64,000 nt of DNA from Bryobacterales bacterium (GCA_003135055.1 PLDF01000315.1:28169-92168), one strand, 5' to 3'; positions 50,960-61,171 are shown, counted from the first letter of the stretch. The notes: a model not told the origin generated them from the letters alone. Translations and numbers: made by a program.

Positions 50960-52538
50960 ATGACCGATCTACTCTCAATCGAAGAACGCCGCCTCTCTGA
51001 ACAGGAGCGGCTGGACCGCCTAAGGTCTGCGGATGAGCGCAACGAGTGGGGACAGTTTGCGACGCCGCCTCCGCTGGCGGTCGATATTCTTCGGCTTGCT
51101 CAGACGCTGTGGAACGGCAATGAAAGAGTCAGGTTCATGGACCCGGCCATCGGAACAGGTTCTTTCTATTCTGCTTTGCTCAAGGTTTTCGGTTCGGAGC
51201 AGGTTGCTGCCGCACACGGAATCGAACTCGACCCTCTGTTTGCGGAGATGGCGGCTTCGCTTTGGGAGAAGACAGGGCTTTCGGTCGCAAATGCTGACTT
51301 CACAACGCAACGTCCACCGCAGAATACAAAGTACAATCTGCTCATATCGAATCCGCCCTACGTGCGGCACCACCACATGACTGCTGAGTACAAAGCCGCT
51401 CTCAAGAGGAGCGTTCTTGAAAGAGTCGGCATCAGAACCAGCGGACTCGCTGGCCTCTACACCTCGTTCCTGCTCTTGTGTGACTCGTGGCTTGAACCCG
51501 GCGCTTTGAGTATCTGGCTGATTCCTTCGGAGTTCATGGATGTGAATTACGGAGATGCGGTTCGTGAATACCTGACATCCAAGGTTGACCTTCTCCGCAT
51601 TTCATCGCTTCTGCCCTTCCGATATCCAGTTCTCTGATGCACTCGTTTCGTCGGCAGTCGTCGTGTTCCGCAAGCGCGCCCCCAAAGCCGATACGTTCGT
51701 GCAGATGTCATTCGGTGGCTCTCTCCTGGCCGCGAAGGAGTCAGCCGACGTTCCTGTAATCGCGTTAAGGGTATCGAAAAAGTGGAGCGGGTTCCCCAAC
51801 CGGCGACCTAGATCGGCCAACGGTCATGGTGAGGTCTGCCTGGGTGATCTCTTCAACATCAAACGAGGATTGGCGACAGGATCAAACAACTTCTTCATCT
51901 TGGAACTGGAAGAAGCTAAACGAGCAGGTATACCCAAGGAGTTTCAGCGTCCGATTCTTCCCGGCCCGAGGCACGTGCCGATAGACATCATTGAACGAGA
52001 TTCGGATGGTTATCCGCTGGTCTCGCCCCGGCTTGCTCTGATCGACTGCTCTTTAGCGGAAGACGAGATCAAGAAGCGGCACCCATCGTTTTGGAAGTAC
52101 CTGGAAAGTGGAAAGACAACAGGGATTCACGAGACTTACCTTGCCAGCAAGCGGCGACCTTGGTATTCCCAAGAGAAGCGGCCACCAGCGCCGTTCGTCT
52201 GCACCTACATGGGCCGCGCCAGAAAGGGCAAGAAGCCGTTTCGGGTGATCTGGAACAAGTCGAACGCTACCGCCGCAAACGTCTACCTGCTTCTCTACCC
52301 AAAACCCGCTCTCGCCGCAGCATTGAAGGAGACGCCCGAGCTTTATTCCGTTGTGTTCGATCACCTACAAAGTATCGAAGCCGATACATTCGTCGATGAG
52401 GGTAGAGTGTACGGTGGTGGATTGCACAAAATGGAGCCAAGGGAACTGGAGCGAGTTCCACTTCAGAGCCTTGCCAATCTGCTCAACGCTTCTAGTTCCT
52501 ACAAGGGCCAAATGGGACTGCTGTTCGATTCGAATTAA
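50960..52538 (+). pseudogene. N6-adenine DNA methyltransferase of the XamI module, frameshifted
   Basis: Two overlapping frames encode one methyltransferase of about 525 residues. The first part (50960-51637) has the SAM motif FMDPAIGTGSFYSALLKVF and the catalytic NPPY (NLLISNPPYVRHHHM). It breaks at the TTT at 51600-51602: reading one T fewer joins VDLLRI to HRFCPSDIQFSDALVSSAVV, which continues to 52538 with the target-recognition region (RGLATGSNNFFILELEEA, YGGGLHKMEPRELERVPL). Either a sequencing error, a phase-variable tract, or a genuine loss. Confidence 0.85.
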
Positions 52539-52602
52539 GTTGGCACGCGTTCGATGACAACGGTTCCTCTTGTAGCATCACTGATGTCCACTCCCGCGCC
52601 TG

Positions 52603-52617
52603 GTGTTTTCCGGCGAG
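52603..52617. repeat. Right direct repeat flanking the XamI module
   Basis: Identical to 49843-49857. The interval is 2.76 kb and contains only the restriction endonuclease and methyltransferase genes. Confidence 0.6.
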
Positions 52618-52659
52618 AGACTTCAAGTTTTCGCGCACCTCGCGACACGCCTTGAAAAT

Positions 52660-52740
52660 CACTCCTTACGGTCGTGGCTCCGATCGGAGCCGGGCCCAGA
52701 GGGCGCGCGTCAGCAAGCGGTTTCACGATAGCACCGAATC
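52660..52740. repeat. REP-type repeat, copy B
   Basis: CTTACGGTCGTGGCTCCGAT CGGAGCC, an 11-base GGCCCAGAGGG addition, then GCGCGCGTCAGCAAGCGGTT and TCACGATAGCACCGAATC. The GTCAGCAAGCGG segment here is uninterrupted, unlike copy C. Confidence 0.75.
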
Positions 52741-52772
52741 TCGCGCCCGCGGCAGTTCCATGCCCTGTTCCC

Positions 52773-54224
52773 TTACGAGTAGCGCAGCAATGCCTTGAAG
52801 CCGTAATCCATGTGCTGTTGGATATGGCAGTGAAACAACGCCGGTCCCGGCTGGTCGGCGGTAAAATCCACGCTGGCGCGCCCATAGGTGGGAACCACCA
52901 CCGTGTCCTTGATCACGCCCGAGGTGGCTTTGCCATAAATCTCGGCGATCTCGAATTGGTGGCGATGCAGGTGCAAGGGATGCGCATCGTCGGTGCGGTT
53001 ATGAAACGTCAGCCGGTAGCGCGTGCCCTGTTTGAGCAGAAACTCCTGGTCGTGGGGATAGGATTTGCCGTTTACCGTGAAGCTGTTGAATTTGCCGGCG
53101 CCGCGCGGCACCTTTTCAAACGCCATATCCAATCGCTCGGTAGGCGCCGGTTGCGACGGCGGCTTGCCGAAGAGGGTATAGTCCCAAACGGATTTGGGCG
53201 GCGGCGCCCACTGCGGGGTGCGGTGTTGATTGGCGTATTCGACGACAATGCCCAAGCCCCCTTCGCGTACCGGGTCTTCGGGCGCGCCTAGAATCCAGAC
53301 CCCGGGCTGGTTCATCTCCACCCAGGCATCGATGCGCTCGCCCGGACCCAGCATCAGCACGTCCACGGCCGCCGGCGTGGGCACGGGGTTTCCGTCCAAC
53401 GCGATCACGTTGAATTTGTGGCCGGGCAGGGCCAGATGGCGGTTCTCGATGGCGCTGGCGTTCAGAAAATGAAACATCACGCGTTCGCCCGGTTTCACGC
53501 GTATCGGCTCGCCGGCGCCGAGCGCCTTGTCGTTGATGGAATAGATATCGGACGCGACCTCCAGCCCCACCGGCCGCGTATCCAGTACCGCCGGCTTCTC
53601 CGGTTGCGCCCGTGCGGGGTCCAGATCGTCGGTATCCATCATTGTGTTGGTGAAATAGGGCTCCCAATCGCGCAACGCCAGGTAGTGTTCCTGATCGAAG
53701 CGGCCGGGATTATTCGCTCCCTCGACGATCAGAAAGCCGAACATGCCGGTAAAACTGCCCCGGTGCAGATCGTCCATCGACATGGTGTGCGTGTGGTACC
53801 AGCGCGTGCCGGCCGGCGTGGGCGTAAAGCGATAACTGCGGCTCCCGTGCGGAGGCGCTACCGGGGTGCCTTCTTCCTCCGATCCGTCCACATCGGAGGG
53901 AATCAGCAATCCGTGAAAATGCACAAACTCCGGCACGTCGGTGTTATTGACCACGTTGACCGTGACCGGCACGCCCTCCTTCATCCGCAGCCGCGGCCCC
54001 GGCGAGGTTCCGTTGTACCCGATGGTGCTGAGAATGCGATTGGGCGCCAGTTCGACCGTGATGGGCGCGATTTGAAGCGTGAAATCTGTCTTGGCGACGT
54101 CCAGCGGGCCCGCCGGCGTCAGAAAGGATTGCGGCATTTGCATTTGCTGGGCGACCAGGGAGCTACTTGCCGCCGCCATCCCGGCGATCTTGAGAAAGTC
54201 GCGTCGTTGAATCAGATGCTGCAT
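52773..54224 (-). CDS. Multicopper oxidase
   Basis: 483 residues from ATG 54224, with a twin-arginine type leader (QRRDFLKIAGMAAASSSLVA). Copper sites: HFHGLLIP (type 2/3), TRWYHTHTMSMDD, HPLHLHRHQFEI (HxxHxH) and PALFHCHIQQHMDYGF (HCHxxxHxxxxF/M). Three cupredoxin domains. Family includes laccases, CueO-like copper oxidases and bilirubin oxidases. Upstream of the frameshifted gene, divergent. Confidence 0.93.
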   Translation of the reverse strand: MQHLIQRRDFLKIAGMAAASSSLVAQQMQMPQSFLTPAGPLDVAKTDFTLQIAPITVELAPNRILSTIGYNGTSPGPRLRMKEGVPVTVNVVNNTDVPEFVHFHGLLIPSDVDGSEEEGTPVAPPHGSRSYRFTPTPAGTRWYHTHTMSMDDLHRGSFTGMFGFLIVEGANNPGRFDQEHYLALRDWEPYFTNTMMDTDDLDPARAQPEKPAVLDTRPVGLEVASDIYSINDKALGAGEPIRVKPGERVMFHFLNASAIENRHLALPGHKFNVIALDGNPVPTPAAVDVLMLGPGERIDAWVEMNQPGVWILGAPEDPVREGGLGIVVEYANQHRTPQWAPPPKSVWDYTLFGKPPSQPAPTERLDMAFEKVPRGAGKFNSFTVNGKSYPHDQEFLLKQGTRYRLTFHNRTDDAHPLHLHRHQFEIAEIYGKATSGVIKDTVVVPTYGRASVDFTADQPGPALFHCHIQQHMDYGFKALLRYS

Positions 54225-54743
54225 GAAATGACGATGGTAACGCAACGTCAATCGTAACCGCGTGGCGATGCAACCGTGGCACACGCACTCCTGCGTCGCA
54301 CTCCTGCGTGCAGCGAACACTCTTGTGAACGCGACATGTTTCACAGCTTCCCAGGGAATCCCGCAGCGGAGCTGGCTATCATGATCACCCGCTTGGCCAA
54401 CCTCCGCTCGCCCTCGCTAACAAAAGCGACGGCGAATGGTCCCGAGTCAGCTTCGCCCCGCCCTCGAAATCGAGCGGCTACTCGCCAAGTCCAAACCGTG
54501 AGCGTATCGCCGTCTTGCAACACCTTGAAACATCGGTGCAGGACTGGGCGCTTTGTGGTTCTACCTTTTGTGAGAGATGGGGGCAACCTCGATGGCCCAA
54601 CCGATACGACATTACTTCGCCAGGTTTTACGACAGCATACCGCCGGCCATACCCGTCCGAACCGACTCGCCGCCGGAGTCTGGGAATCCGGACGTGCCCC
54701 TTGCGTTGCCAATGTTTCACCACGATACTGTAAGCAGTAAATC
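54225..54743. other. Intergenic region with an inverted dispersed repeat
   Basis: 54275-54333 is an inverted copy of the GCGTTCACA family. Elsewhere a minus-strand frame includes FKVLQDGDTLTVWTWRVAAR, which resembles the R-x-x-D-T-L-V-V-W-x-x-D-R-L-x-R core of serine recombinases, but catalytic residues are missing and I do not call it. Confidence 0.45.
54275..54333. repeat. Inverted copy of the GCGTTCACA repeat family
   Basis: Reverse complement begins CGCGTTCACAAGAGTGTTCG and ends with CTGCACGCAGGAGTGCGACG and GTGTGCCACG. Confidence 0.7.
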
Positions 54744-56502
54744 ATGCACACACGATCGCGCAAGCACTTGAGGTTGGCAATCTGGGCACTGGTGGGATCG
54801 TGCGGCGGCGGTGCTTGGCCAAGTCAGTCGCAATCACACGTTGAAGTGGTTGGGAGCGGTCCTTGCGTCATGCAGGCCACCCCAATCGATGCGCCGCGAT
54901 ATCGAGTCACAGGCCGTGTTCTCGACGATCTCACAAGTTTGCGCATCCCCAGCGCAGCGGTTCAGCTATCCACCGCCTGTGCGGCGGCCGGTTCCAACGG
55001 GAAACGGCAGGAAGATTACGGCCAACTAAAGGTTCTTACCGATCAAGACGGTAACTTCACTTTCGACAGCATCCCCGCAACCGGTGTTTTGCTGAATGCC
55101 AGCAAGAATGACTACATGGAGATTTGGTCATTGAGGAAAATGGCGAACGATCCGATGGGGAGGTATGTCATCGGTCCCGGCACGGGCTCGATTGTTCTGC
55201 ACCTGGCGCCCGCCGCGTCCATTTTCGGCATCGTGCGCGATGCATCCGGCGCGCCACTCTCAAAGGCCTGGGTAAGTCTTCAACGATATCACCCATGGGC
55301 TGGTTCCCGAAGCCTCCAAGGCCTTAACTCCGTTCAAACTTCAGCGGATGGCTCCTATCGCTTCTCCGGGCTAATGCCAGGCCGCTACTACGTCGTCGCG
55401 CAAGCGTGGCTCGGTTCTAGGTACGAAACTCCCAGCCGCGATGCAAATGGAAGCGCAGTCGGTTATGTGCCACAGCGTTACCCCTCGAATACCGGCGCAG
55501 ACGCCGAATCGGTTGTTTGCTATTAGTGAAGGTCAACAAGCCGAGATTAACCTTCAGTTCCACCAACAGACACTCCACCATGTTCAGGGTTCTGTCTTGG
55601 GCGCCAAAGAAGGCGTCAATCTCATCGATATCGTTGATTCCGTCGGGTCGGCGGCTTACTTCATGGGTACGCTAGGCGGGTGTTGCCGGTTCGACGCTTG
55701 GCTGCCAAGCGGTGACTTTCAGTTTAAGGCTAACTTTACAGGTGTTGAGGGACAATTTGTCGGGTCGATGCCGCTACATGTGACTGATACCGATATCTTC
55801 GGCGTCGTGTTTTCACTCGCGCGTGGGCCCGGAGCCAACGTACCGATTGAGATCGGCAGCGCGGCTCCCCCCCAAAGCGCTCCTTGTTTTGGGCATCCGG
55901 ACCCCGCTTGTGGATACTGGTATATTCAGTCAATCCTTCTGCGCCCGAACGGTTATGCGGAACCCGGACCGCAAAGTACGCAAACGGGGGGCATTGACGG
56001 AAGCGGCGCGCATCGAGTGGACTCTATCATCCTTGCGCCGGGTTCCTATTCAATCGCAGTTCAAACCGCTGGGAATGTCTATGCGCAAAGCATCACGAGC
56101 GGCGGCGACGACCTCACCCGAGTTCCTTTGGTGGTGAAGCCCAATCAAGCGCCTGGTCCGATCAGCGTTGTCCTCGCAGAAGGGGCCACCGCTGAGGGCG
56201 TAGCGAGCCGCGACGGAAGGCCGCTTCGGGCATACATATACGCCGTACCTGAGCAGGCGGACGGCAGGCTTTTTCAGCCCGTATTGTCTGACGCCGACGG
56301 AAAATTCCGCCTTTATGGTCTCGCTCCTGCCAGTTATCTCTTTTTCGCCACTGATGTGGAGCTCTTTTTGGATATACGGAATCCGGCGGCTCTCCTCTCT
56401 TGGCAACAGTTTGGGCGCTACGTGACGCTTCACACCGGTACGAATTCGCAGATTGCTCTGCAAGTCGTGTCACGAACCGACAATTTATCGTTTGAGTGGT
56501 AA
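54744..56502 (+). pseudogene. Secreted carboxypeptidase-regulatory-domain protein, frameshifted
   Basis: Two frames make one protein of about 585 residues. The first part has a signal peptide (RLAIWALVGSCGGGAWPS) and two Cna/carboxypeptidase-regulatory-like domains (YRVTGRVLDDLTSLRIPSAA, DQDGNFTFDSIP, FGIVRDASGAPLSKAWVSLQ, YRFSGLMPGRYYVVAQAW). At the TTT at 55516-55518 it hits a stop; removing one T continues AESVV-AISEGQQAEINLQF in the other frame to 56502, with further such domains (HVQGSVLG, VLSDADGKFRLYGLAPASYL F). Same type of indel as the methyltransferase. Confidence 0.8.
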
Positions 56503-56667
56503 CCCTAGCCTGCGTTAACCGCAGCCCTTTGTTCTGATTCGGATCGGTACGGAGCCGCTGCCATTAGTCCCGATTCTCCGCCCGTCAAAGCCAGGGCGCT
56601 GCGTCCCTTCCATGAAACTGTACTCGCGGGAAGTTCGGGGCAGGAAAATTGGTATACTTGCAGGCAG

Positions 56668-57039
56668 ATGGCGTCGATCACTCTAAGCCTTCCGGACGAT
56701 CTGGCACTGCAAATCCGGGCACAACAGCAACAGCTCCCCAGAATCCTGGAACTGGGTCTTCGGGAACTGAACGCCAGTGGCCAATCCGGCTTTGACGGCG
56801 CCGCCGATGTTCTGGAACGGCTCGCCGCGCTGCCGGCGCCGGACGAAATCCTCAACCTGCGCCCTTCTACGCGCCTGTCGGCTCGAGTGGCGGAACTGAT
56901 CGAGAAAAGCCGCGCCGGTGAGATGACGCCTCTCGACGAAGAGGAGTGGGAGAGGTATGAGTTTCTCGAACACCTGGTCCGGATGGCAAAAGCAGCCGCA
57001 CAACTGAAGCTCGCGCCTTCCGCGGGCGATGCCCATTGA
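56668..57039 (+). CDS. Small protein upstream of the HNH endonuclease
   Basis: 123 residues: ASITLSLPDDLALQIRAQQQ QLPRILELGLRELNASGQSG FDGAADVLERLAALPAPDEI. Looks like a ribbon-helix-helix-like beginning (ITLSLPDDLALQI), as in antitoxins, followed by helices. Overlaps the HNH gene by 11 bases, and this gene pair is common in cyanobacteria and acidobacteria. Role unknown; an antitoxin or specificity partner is inferred. Confidence 0.65.
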   Translation: MASITLSLPDDLALQIRAQQQQLPRILELGLRELNASGQSGFDGAADVLERLAALPAPDEILNLRPSTRLSARVAELIEKSRAGEMTPLDEEEWERYEFLEHLVRMAKAAAQLKLAPSAGDAH

Positions 57040-57413
57040 AACCGCACTTCGGGAGTTTGTGCGATTACGGGCTGCCGGTCTTTGTGAGTATTGTCGTATT
57101 TCAGAACGATTCACGCTAGCGGAACACGAAATTGATCACGTAATCGCAGTGAAGCATGGCGGTCAGACAGTTGTGGAGAATCTCGCCCTGTGCTGCACTC
57201 TCTGCAACAGGTTCAAAGGCAGTGACATCGCTTCAATAGATTCCAATACCGCAGCTCACGCCTTTATTTCATCCACGCCTTGATCGCTGGGATGACCACT
57301 ATGAGTATCGCAATGGCGAAATCCTCGGCTTGACTGCCGGCCGGGTGACAGTCCGCCTTCTGCGAATGAATCGCCCCACGAGAATTAAAGAGCGGCAACT
57401 CCTGCGGCGTTGA
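57029..57413 (+). pseudogene. HNH endonuclease, frameshifted near 57251
   Basis: The first frame stops at 57283 after CEYCRISERF, EHEIDHVIAVKHGGQTVVEN LALCCTLCNRFKGSDIAS: the C-x2-C, D-H, N and C-x2-C residues of an HNH fold are present. The continuation, in another frame, reads LTPLFHPRLDRWDDHYEYRN GEILGLTAGRVTVRLLRMNR P up to the TGA at 57411, matching the family's C-terminal part. A one-base insertion or two-base deletion explains this. The HNH core is intact. Confidence 0.75.
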
Positions 57414-57661
57414 AACTGCACTGAGGTTGATGCGACGGAAGCCCCGGCGGGGAACGGGCCGACGCCGCCAAGTCCCAACCCTCAGCATTCGACCGCAAGC
57501 CCCTCCGCCCCCCGCGTCCGGTTGCCGATCTCCGATGCTGGCAGCCGTGCAGGTTCCCCGAGGCAGCCGAAGTAGTACATCTCGCATTCGCCGGTTGCCC
57601 GCCGCTGAAGATGCCGCCGCGCTTCTGCTATCCTTCAAGAAACATCCGAGGTAAATTATTT

Positions 57662-58465
57662 ATGAAGCTGGCGCCACCCATCTCCGCCAATCTTCTCCTG
57701 TTTTCGCTCAGCCTCTCGCTGTTTGCGCTGCAAGGGGGCGGGTACCAGGGTTACGGCCGCCAATACTACTCCTACGGACCCAGCGTGCCCTCGGAGTTTT
57801 ATTGGACCCGGCTCCAGTACACCTCCAGCTATGCCGGCGGCAATAGCTATGGCTATCGCCGTTTTGGCGCCGGTTGGTCCAGGGATTATCCCAAGGCCGA
57901 CAACGATTGCTTGATTGCCCTGCGGCGCTTGACCCACATCAACTCTCCGTCGCCGCTGAACGTCGCCGATCTCGATAGCGACCATATCTTCGACTATCCC
58001 TGGATCTACGCCGTCTCGGTGAACAATTGGACCTTCACCGACGAGGAAGCAAAACGCCTGCACGATTATCTTTTGAAGGGCGGTTTCCTGATGGTGGACG
58101 ATATCCACGGCACCGACGACTGGGAGCATTTCATGGCCGGCATGCGCATGGTGTTGCCCGACCGGCCCGTCGAAGATCTCAAGGATAGCGATGAGATCTA
58201 TCACGTCTTGTACGACATCAACGAGAAGTTTCAGATCCCCAGCGAGGTCTATGTCAACACCGGCCGGACCTATGAGAAGGACGGCTACGTGCCCAAGTGG
58301 CGCGCCATCCGCAGCGACCACGGGCGCATCATGGTGGCCATCTGCGCCAACATGCATCTCGGCGACGCCTGGGAATGGGCGGATAGCCCGCAGTACCCCG
58401 AGAAGTTTTCCGGACTTGCTTTTCGCATCGTCCTCAACTACATTACCTACGCCTTCACCCATTAG
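57662..58465 (+). CDS. DUF4159 domain protein
   Basis: 267 residues from ATG 57662, with a signal peptide (ISANLLLFSLSLSLFALQGG). The DUF4159 body: FYWTRLQYTS, WSRDYPKADNDCLIALRRLT HI, DSDHIFDYPWIYAVSVNNWT FTDEEAKRLHDYLLKGGFLM VDDIHGTDDWEHF. DUF4159 resembles a class I glutamine amidotransferase-like fold. In many bacteria it is found with MoxR ATPase, DUF58 and VWA genes, as here. Confidence 0.85.
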   Translation: MKLAPPISANLLLFSLSLSLFALQGGGYQGYGRQYYSYGPSVPSEFYWTRLQYTSSYAGGNSYGYRRFGAGWSRDYPKADNDCLIALRRLTHINSPSPLNVADLDSDHIFDYPWIYAVSVNNWTFTDEEAKRLHDYLLKGGFLMVDDIHGTDDWEHFMAGMRMVLPDRPVEDLKDSDEIYHVLYDINEKFQIPSEVYVNTGRTYEKDGYVPKWRAIRSDHGRIMVAICANMHLGDAWEWADSPQYPEKFSGLAFRIVLNYITYAFTH

Positions 58466-58553
58466 GATGAACCCCGCGCGCCTCTTCGTACAGTCCGCGA
58501 GCAGGCACTCCACTAGTTCCCTGACCGCGTGGTTTTGTGCTTTTGCGGAAAAC

Positions 58554-58756
58554 CACTCCCGCACGGTGGTGGCTCCGATCGGAGCCGCGCGCGTCAGAAG
58601 CCGTGAAAGAATCGGTTGGCAGGCGAAAGCGCCTGCCCCACAAAAACGCAAACCTATGCGCGCCAACGTGGGGCAGGCGCTTTTGTCTGTCAACCCGGCG
58701 ATCTCAGCGATTGTTTCACAGCTTCTCAGCAAGCGGTTTCACGGTAGCACCGAATC
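58554..58756. repeat. REP-type repeat, copy C, interrupted by a nested insert
   Basis: Left part to GCGCGCGTCAG at 58597 and right part from 58730 (CAAGCGGTTTCACGGTAGCA) correspond to copy B without interruption. TCAG (58594-58597) recurs at 58726-58729. The intervening 128 bp has ends AAGCCGTGAAAGAATCGG and, inverted, GAAGCTGTGAAACAATCG, and contains GGCAGGCG...CGCCTGCC and GGGGCAGGCGC hairpins. Confidence 0.8.
58598..58729. mobile_element. 128-bp inverted-ended element nested in repeat copy C, with 4-bp TCAG duplication
   Basis: Inserted sequence plus one TCAG copy. Internal hairpins and its right half are similar to copy D at 48540. Looks like a REP/MITE-like mobile unit without its own transposase. 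Confidence 0.6.
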
Positions 58757-58788
58757 ACCTCTTCACAGCGCAAATAAACGACGAGCCC

Positions 58789-61104
58789 ATGTTCGAGTTC
58801 TTTTTTAAGTATCCGCGCTCGGTGTATGCACGCGGCCAATTTGCCCTGTTGGGGGCATGGCCAAAGTGGATGCTGGTGCTGCTGATCGTGGCCGCAGCCA
58901 TGGGTCTGGCTTGGCTGATCCGCTCCCGCATGGCGCAAGCCGCGCCGGTGATGCGCAGTTGGCGAGCCTGGGTAATCTGGGGCTTGCAGACGCTGCTGGC
59001 CGCGGTGATCCTGGTGCTGCTGTGGCAGCCGGCGATCACCGTCGCCGAGTTAAAGCCGCAACAGAACATCATCGCGGTGCTGGTGGACGATTCGCGCAGC
59101 ATGGCCATATCCGAGGATGGTGTCACCCGCCAGGCCCAAGCCGTTAACGCGCTGCAGAACGGCCTCCTGACGAGCCTCAACCGCCAGTTTCAAACCCGTC
59201 TCTACCGCGTCGACGACGTGCCCGCCCGCATCGAGAGCCTCAAGGACCTGCAACCCAACGCGCCCTCCACCCGCATCGGCGACAGCCTCAAGCAGTTGAG
59301 CGAAGAGACTTCCGACCTGCCCATCGGCGCCGTGGTGCTGCTCAGCGACGGCGACGACAACGCCGGGGGCATTAGCGCGGACGCCATCAGCGCGCTGCGC
59401 GCCCGCCACATTCCCGTTCACACCGTGGGCTTCGGACGCGAGCGCGCCGCGCATGACGTGGAGCTGGACGATGCCGTGGTTGCTCCCCGCGCCTTGGCCG
59501 GCTCCCGCATTGCGGCCAAGATCACCTGGCGCCAACGCGGATACGCCGGCTCGAAGATCACCCTGACGGTTCGCGACGTTACCACCAGCCAAGTCAAGGT
59601 TCTTGCCGCTCGCGCCATCGCCTTGGGGCCGGACGGAAATCTCCAGTCGGAAACCCTGATGTTCGATATCGGCAGCGCCGGCGCCAGAACGCTCCAAATC
59701 ACGGCGGCTCCGCTCCCAGGCGAGGAGAACACCGCCAACAATACCTTGACCCGCGTGGTGAATGTTGGCTCTGAACCGCGCCGCATCCTGTATATCGAGG
59801 GTGAACCGCGTTGGGAATTCAAGTTCATCCGCCAGGCGGAAGAGGACGACCGCATGGTGCAGATCGCCTCCATGGTTCGCACCAGTGAAAACAAGATCTA
59901 CCGCCAGGGAATCGCCGATCCCAAAGAGCTGGCTGACGGCTTTCCTTCCCGCCCGGAGGACATGTTCGTCTATCAGGGATTGATCATTGGATCGGTGGAA
60001 GCCGGCTACTTCACTCCCGGCCAGCAGGAATTAATCCGCCAGTTCGTGGATCGCCGCGGCGGCGGCCTGCTGCTGCTCGGCGGTCAGTTCGCGCTGGGGG
60101 ACGGCGGCTGGAACGCATCCAACCTGACCGACCTGCTGCCGACGATTCTGCCAACCCAGCCGGGCACTTTTCATCGCGAGGCCGATCCGAAGAGCGGCAC
60201 AACCCATACCACTGCCGAGCTGGCGCCGGCCGGCGTGGATAGCATTATTACCCGCCTCGTTGACGACCCCGCCGCTAACGCCGCCAGGTGGAAGAAGCTG
60301 CCCTACCTGATGGACTATGAAGACCCCGGCACTCCCAAGCCGGGGGCGGCCGTGCTCGCCGAGATGATTACGCCAGAAGGCCGAAAGCTGCCCTTGCTGA
60401 TCACGGAAAACTTCGGTCGCGGCCGTACCGCGATTATGGCCACCGGAGGCAGTTGGCGTTGGCAGATGAGCTCACCCCTGGGCGACACGGCTCACGACTT
60501 ATTCTGGCAGCAGCTCCTGCGGTGGCTGGTTTCGGATACCCCTGGCCATGTGGCGGCTTCCATCCCCGCGCAGATGCTGCTCGACAACGGCGCCGTGACT
60601 CTCACCGCCGAGGTTCGCGATCAACAATACAACCCCGCTCCCGATGCCAAGGTGGAAGCGCATATCCTGGGCCCCAGCGGCGTCAGCGCGCTGGTGGAGA
60701 TGACGCCCGTCCCCGACAGTCCCGGCCAGTTCCAAGCCGCCTGGTCCGCTCCCAAGACCGGCGCTTACCTGACCGAGGTCACAGCCCACCGCGCCGATCC
60801 CGCTACCGGCACGGTCAAGGAATTAGGCCGCGACGTATTGACCTTTCAGCGCATGGACGGCGTGGCGGAGAATTTCCACACCGAACAGAACCGCGACCTA
60901 TTGGAGCGCCTCGCCACCCAAACCGGTGGACAATATTGGAAGCCCGCCGACCTCGGCAAACTCGCCGGCGCCATTCCCTTTTCGGAGGCTGGCATGACCA
61001 TGCGCGAGACCAAGGATCTGTGGAATTTGCCGCTGGTCTTCCTGGTATTGCTGCTGCTGCGCTTTTCCGAGTGGTGGCTGCGGCGGAAGTGGGGCATCGT
61101 TTGA
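58789..61104 (+). CDS. VWA domain protein with glutamine amidotransferase-like part
   Basis: 771 residues from ATG 58789; upstream in-frame extension is repeat DNA. Two N-terminal membrane helices (WMLVLLIVAAAMGLAWLIRS, LLAAVILVLLWQPAITVA). VWA domain about 93-270: IAVLVDDSRSMAISEDG (DxSxS MIDAS), IGAVVLLSDGDDNAGG. Then a beta-rich part and RRILYIEGEPRWEFKFI, GGGLLLLGGQFALGDGGW, LLITENFGRGRTAIMATG; the last three resemble a putative glutamine amidotransferase-type fold. A C-terminal membrane helix precedes the basic end. Part of the DUF4159/DUF58 set. Confidence 0.85.
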   Translation: MFEFFFKYPRSVYARGQFALLGAWPKWMLVLLIVAAAMGLAWLIRSRMAQAAPVMRSWRAWVIWGLQTLLAAVILVLLWQPAITVAELKPQQNIIAVLVDDSRSMAISEDGVTRQAQAVNALQNGLLTSLNRQFQTRLYRVDDVPARIESLKDLQPNAPSTRIGDSLKQLSEETSDLPIGAVVLLSDGDDNAGGISADAISALRARHIPVHTVGFGRERAAHDVELDDAVVAPRALAGSRIAAKITWRQRGYAGSKITLTVRDVTTSQVKVLAARAIALGPDGNLQSETLMFDIGSAGARTLQITAAPLPGEENTANNTLTRVVNVGSEPRRILYIEGEPRWEFKFIRQAEEDDRMVQIASMVRTSENKIYRQGIADPKELADGFPSRPEDMFVYQGLIIGSVEAGYFTPGQQELIRQFVDRRGGGLLLLGGQFALGDGGWNASNLTDLLPTILPTQPGTFHREADPKSGTTHTTAELAPAGVDSIITRLVDDPAANAARWKKLPYLMDYEDPGTPKPGAAVLAEMITPEGRKLPLLITENFGRGRTAIMATGGSWRWQMSSPLGDTAHDLFWQQLLRWLVSDTPGHVAASIPAQMLLDNGAVTLTAEVRDQQYNPAPDAKVEAHILGPSGVSALVEMTPVPDSPGQFQAAWSAPKTGAYLTEVTAHRADPATGTVKELGRDVLTFQRMDGVAENFHTEQNRDLLERLATQTGGQYWKPADLGKLAGAIPFSEAGMTMRETKDLWNLPLVFLVLLLLRFSEWWLRRKWGIV

Positions 61105-61171
61105 AAGGGCTCGTACCTACTGATATTACATATCGCCACCCAAACCGGTGCATAATGAAGGGAGGAGCGAA

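Noticed and set aside
54341..54763. Serine recombinase remnant on the minus strand
   Set aside because: Only a DTLTVW-like segment fits; the catalytic serine region and helix-turn-helix are missing, so chance is likely.
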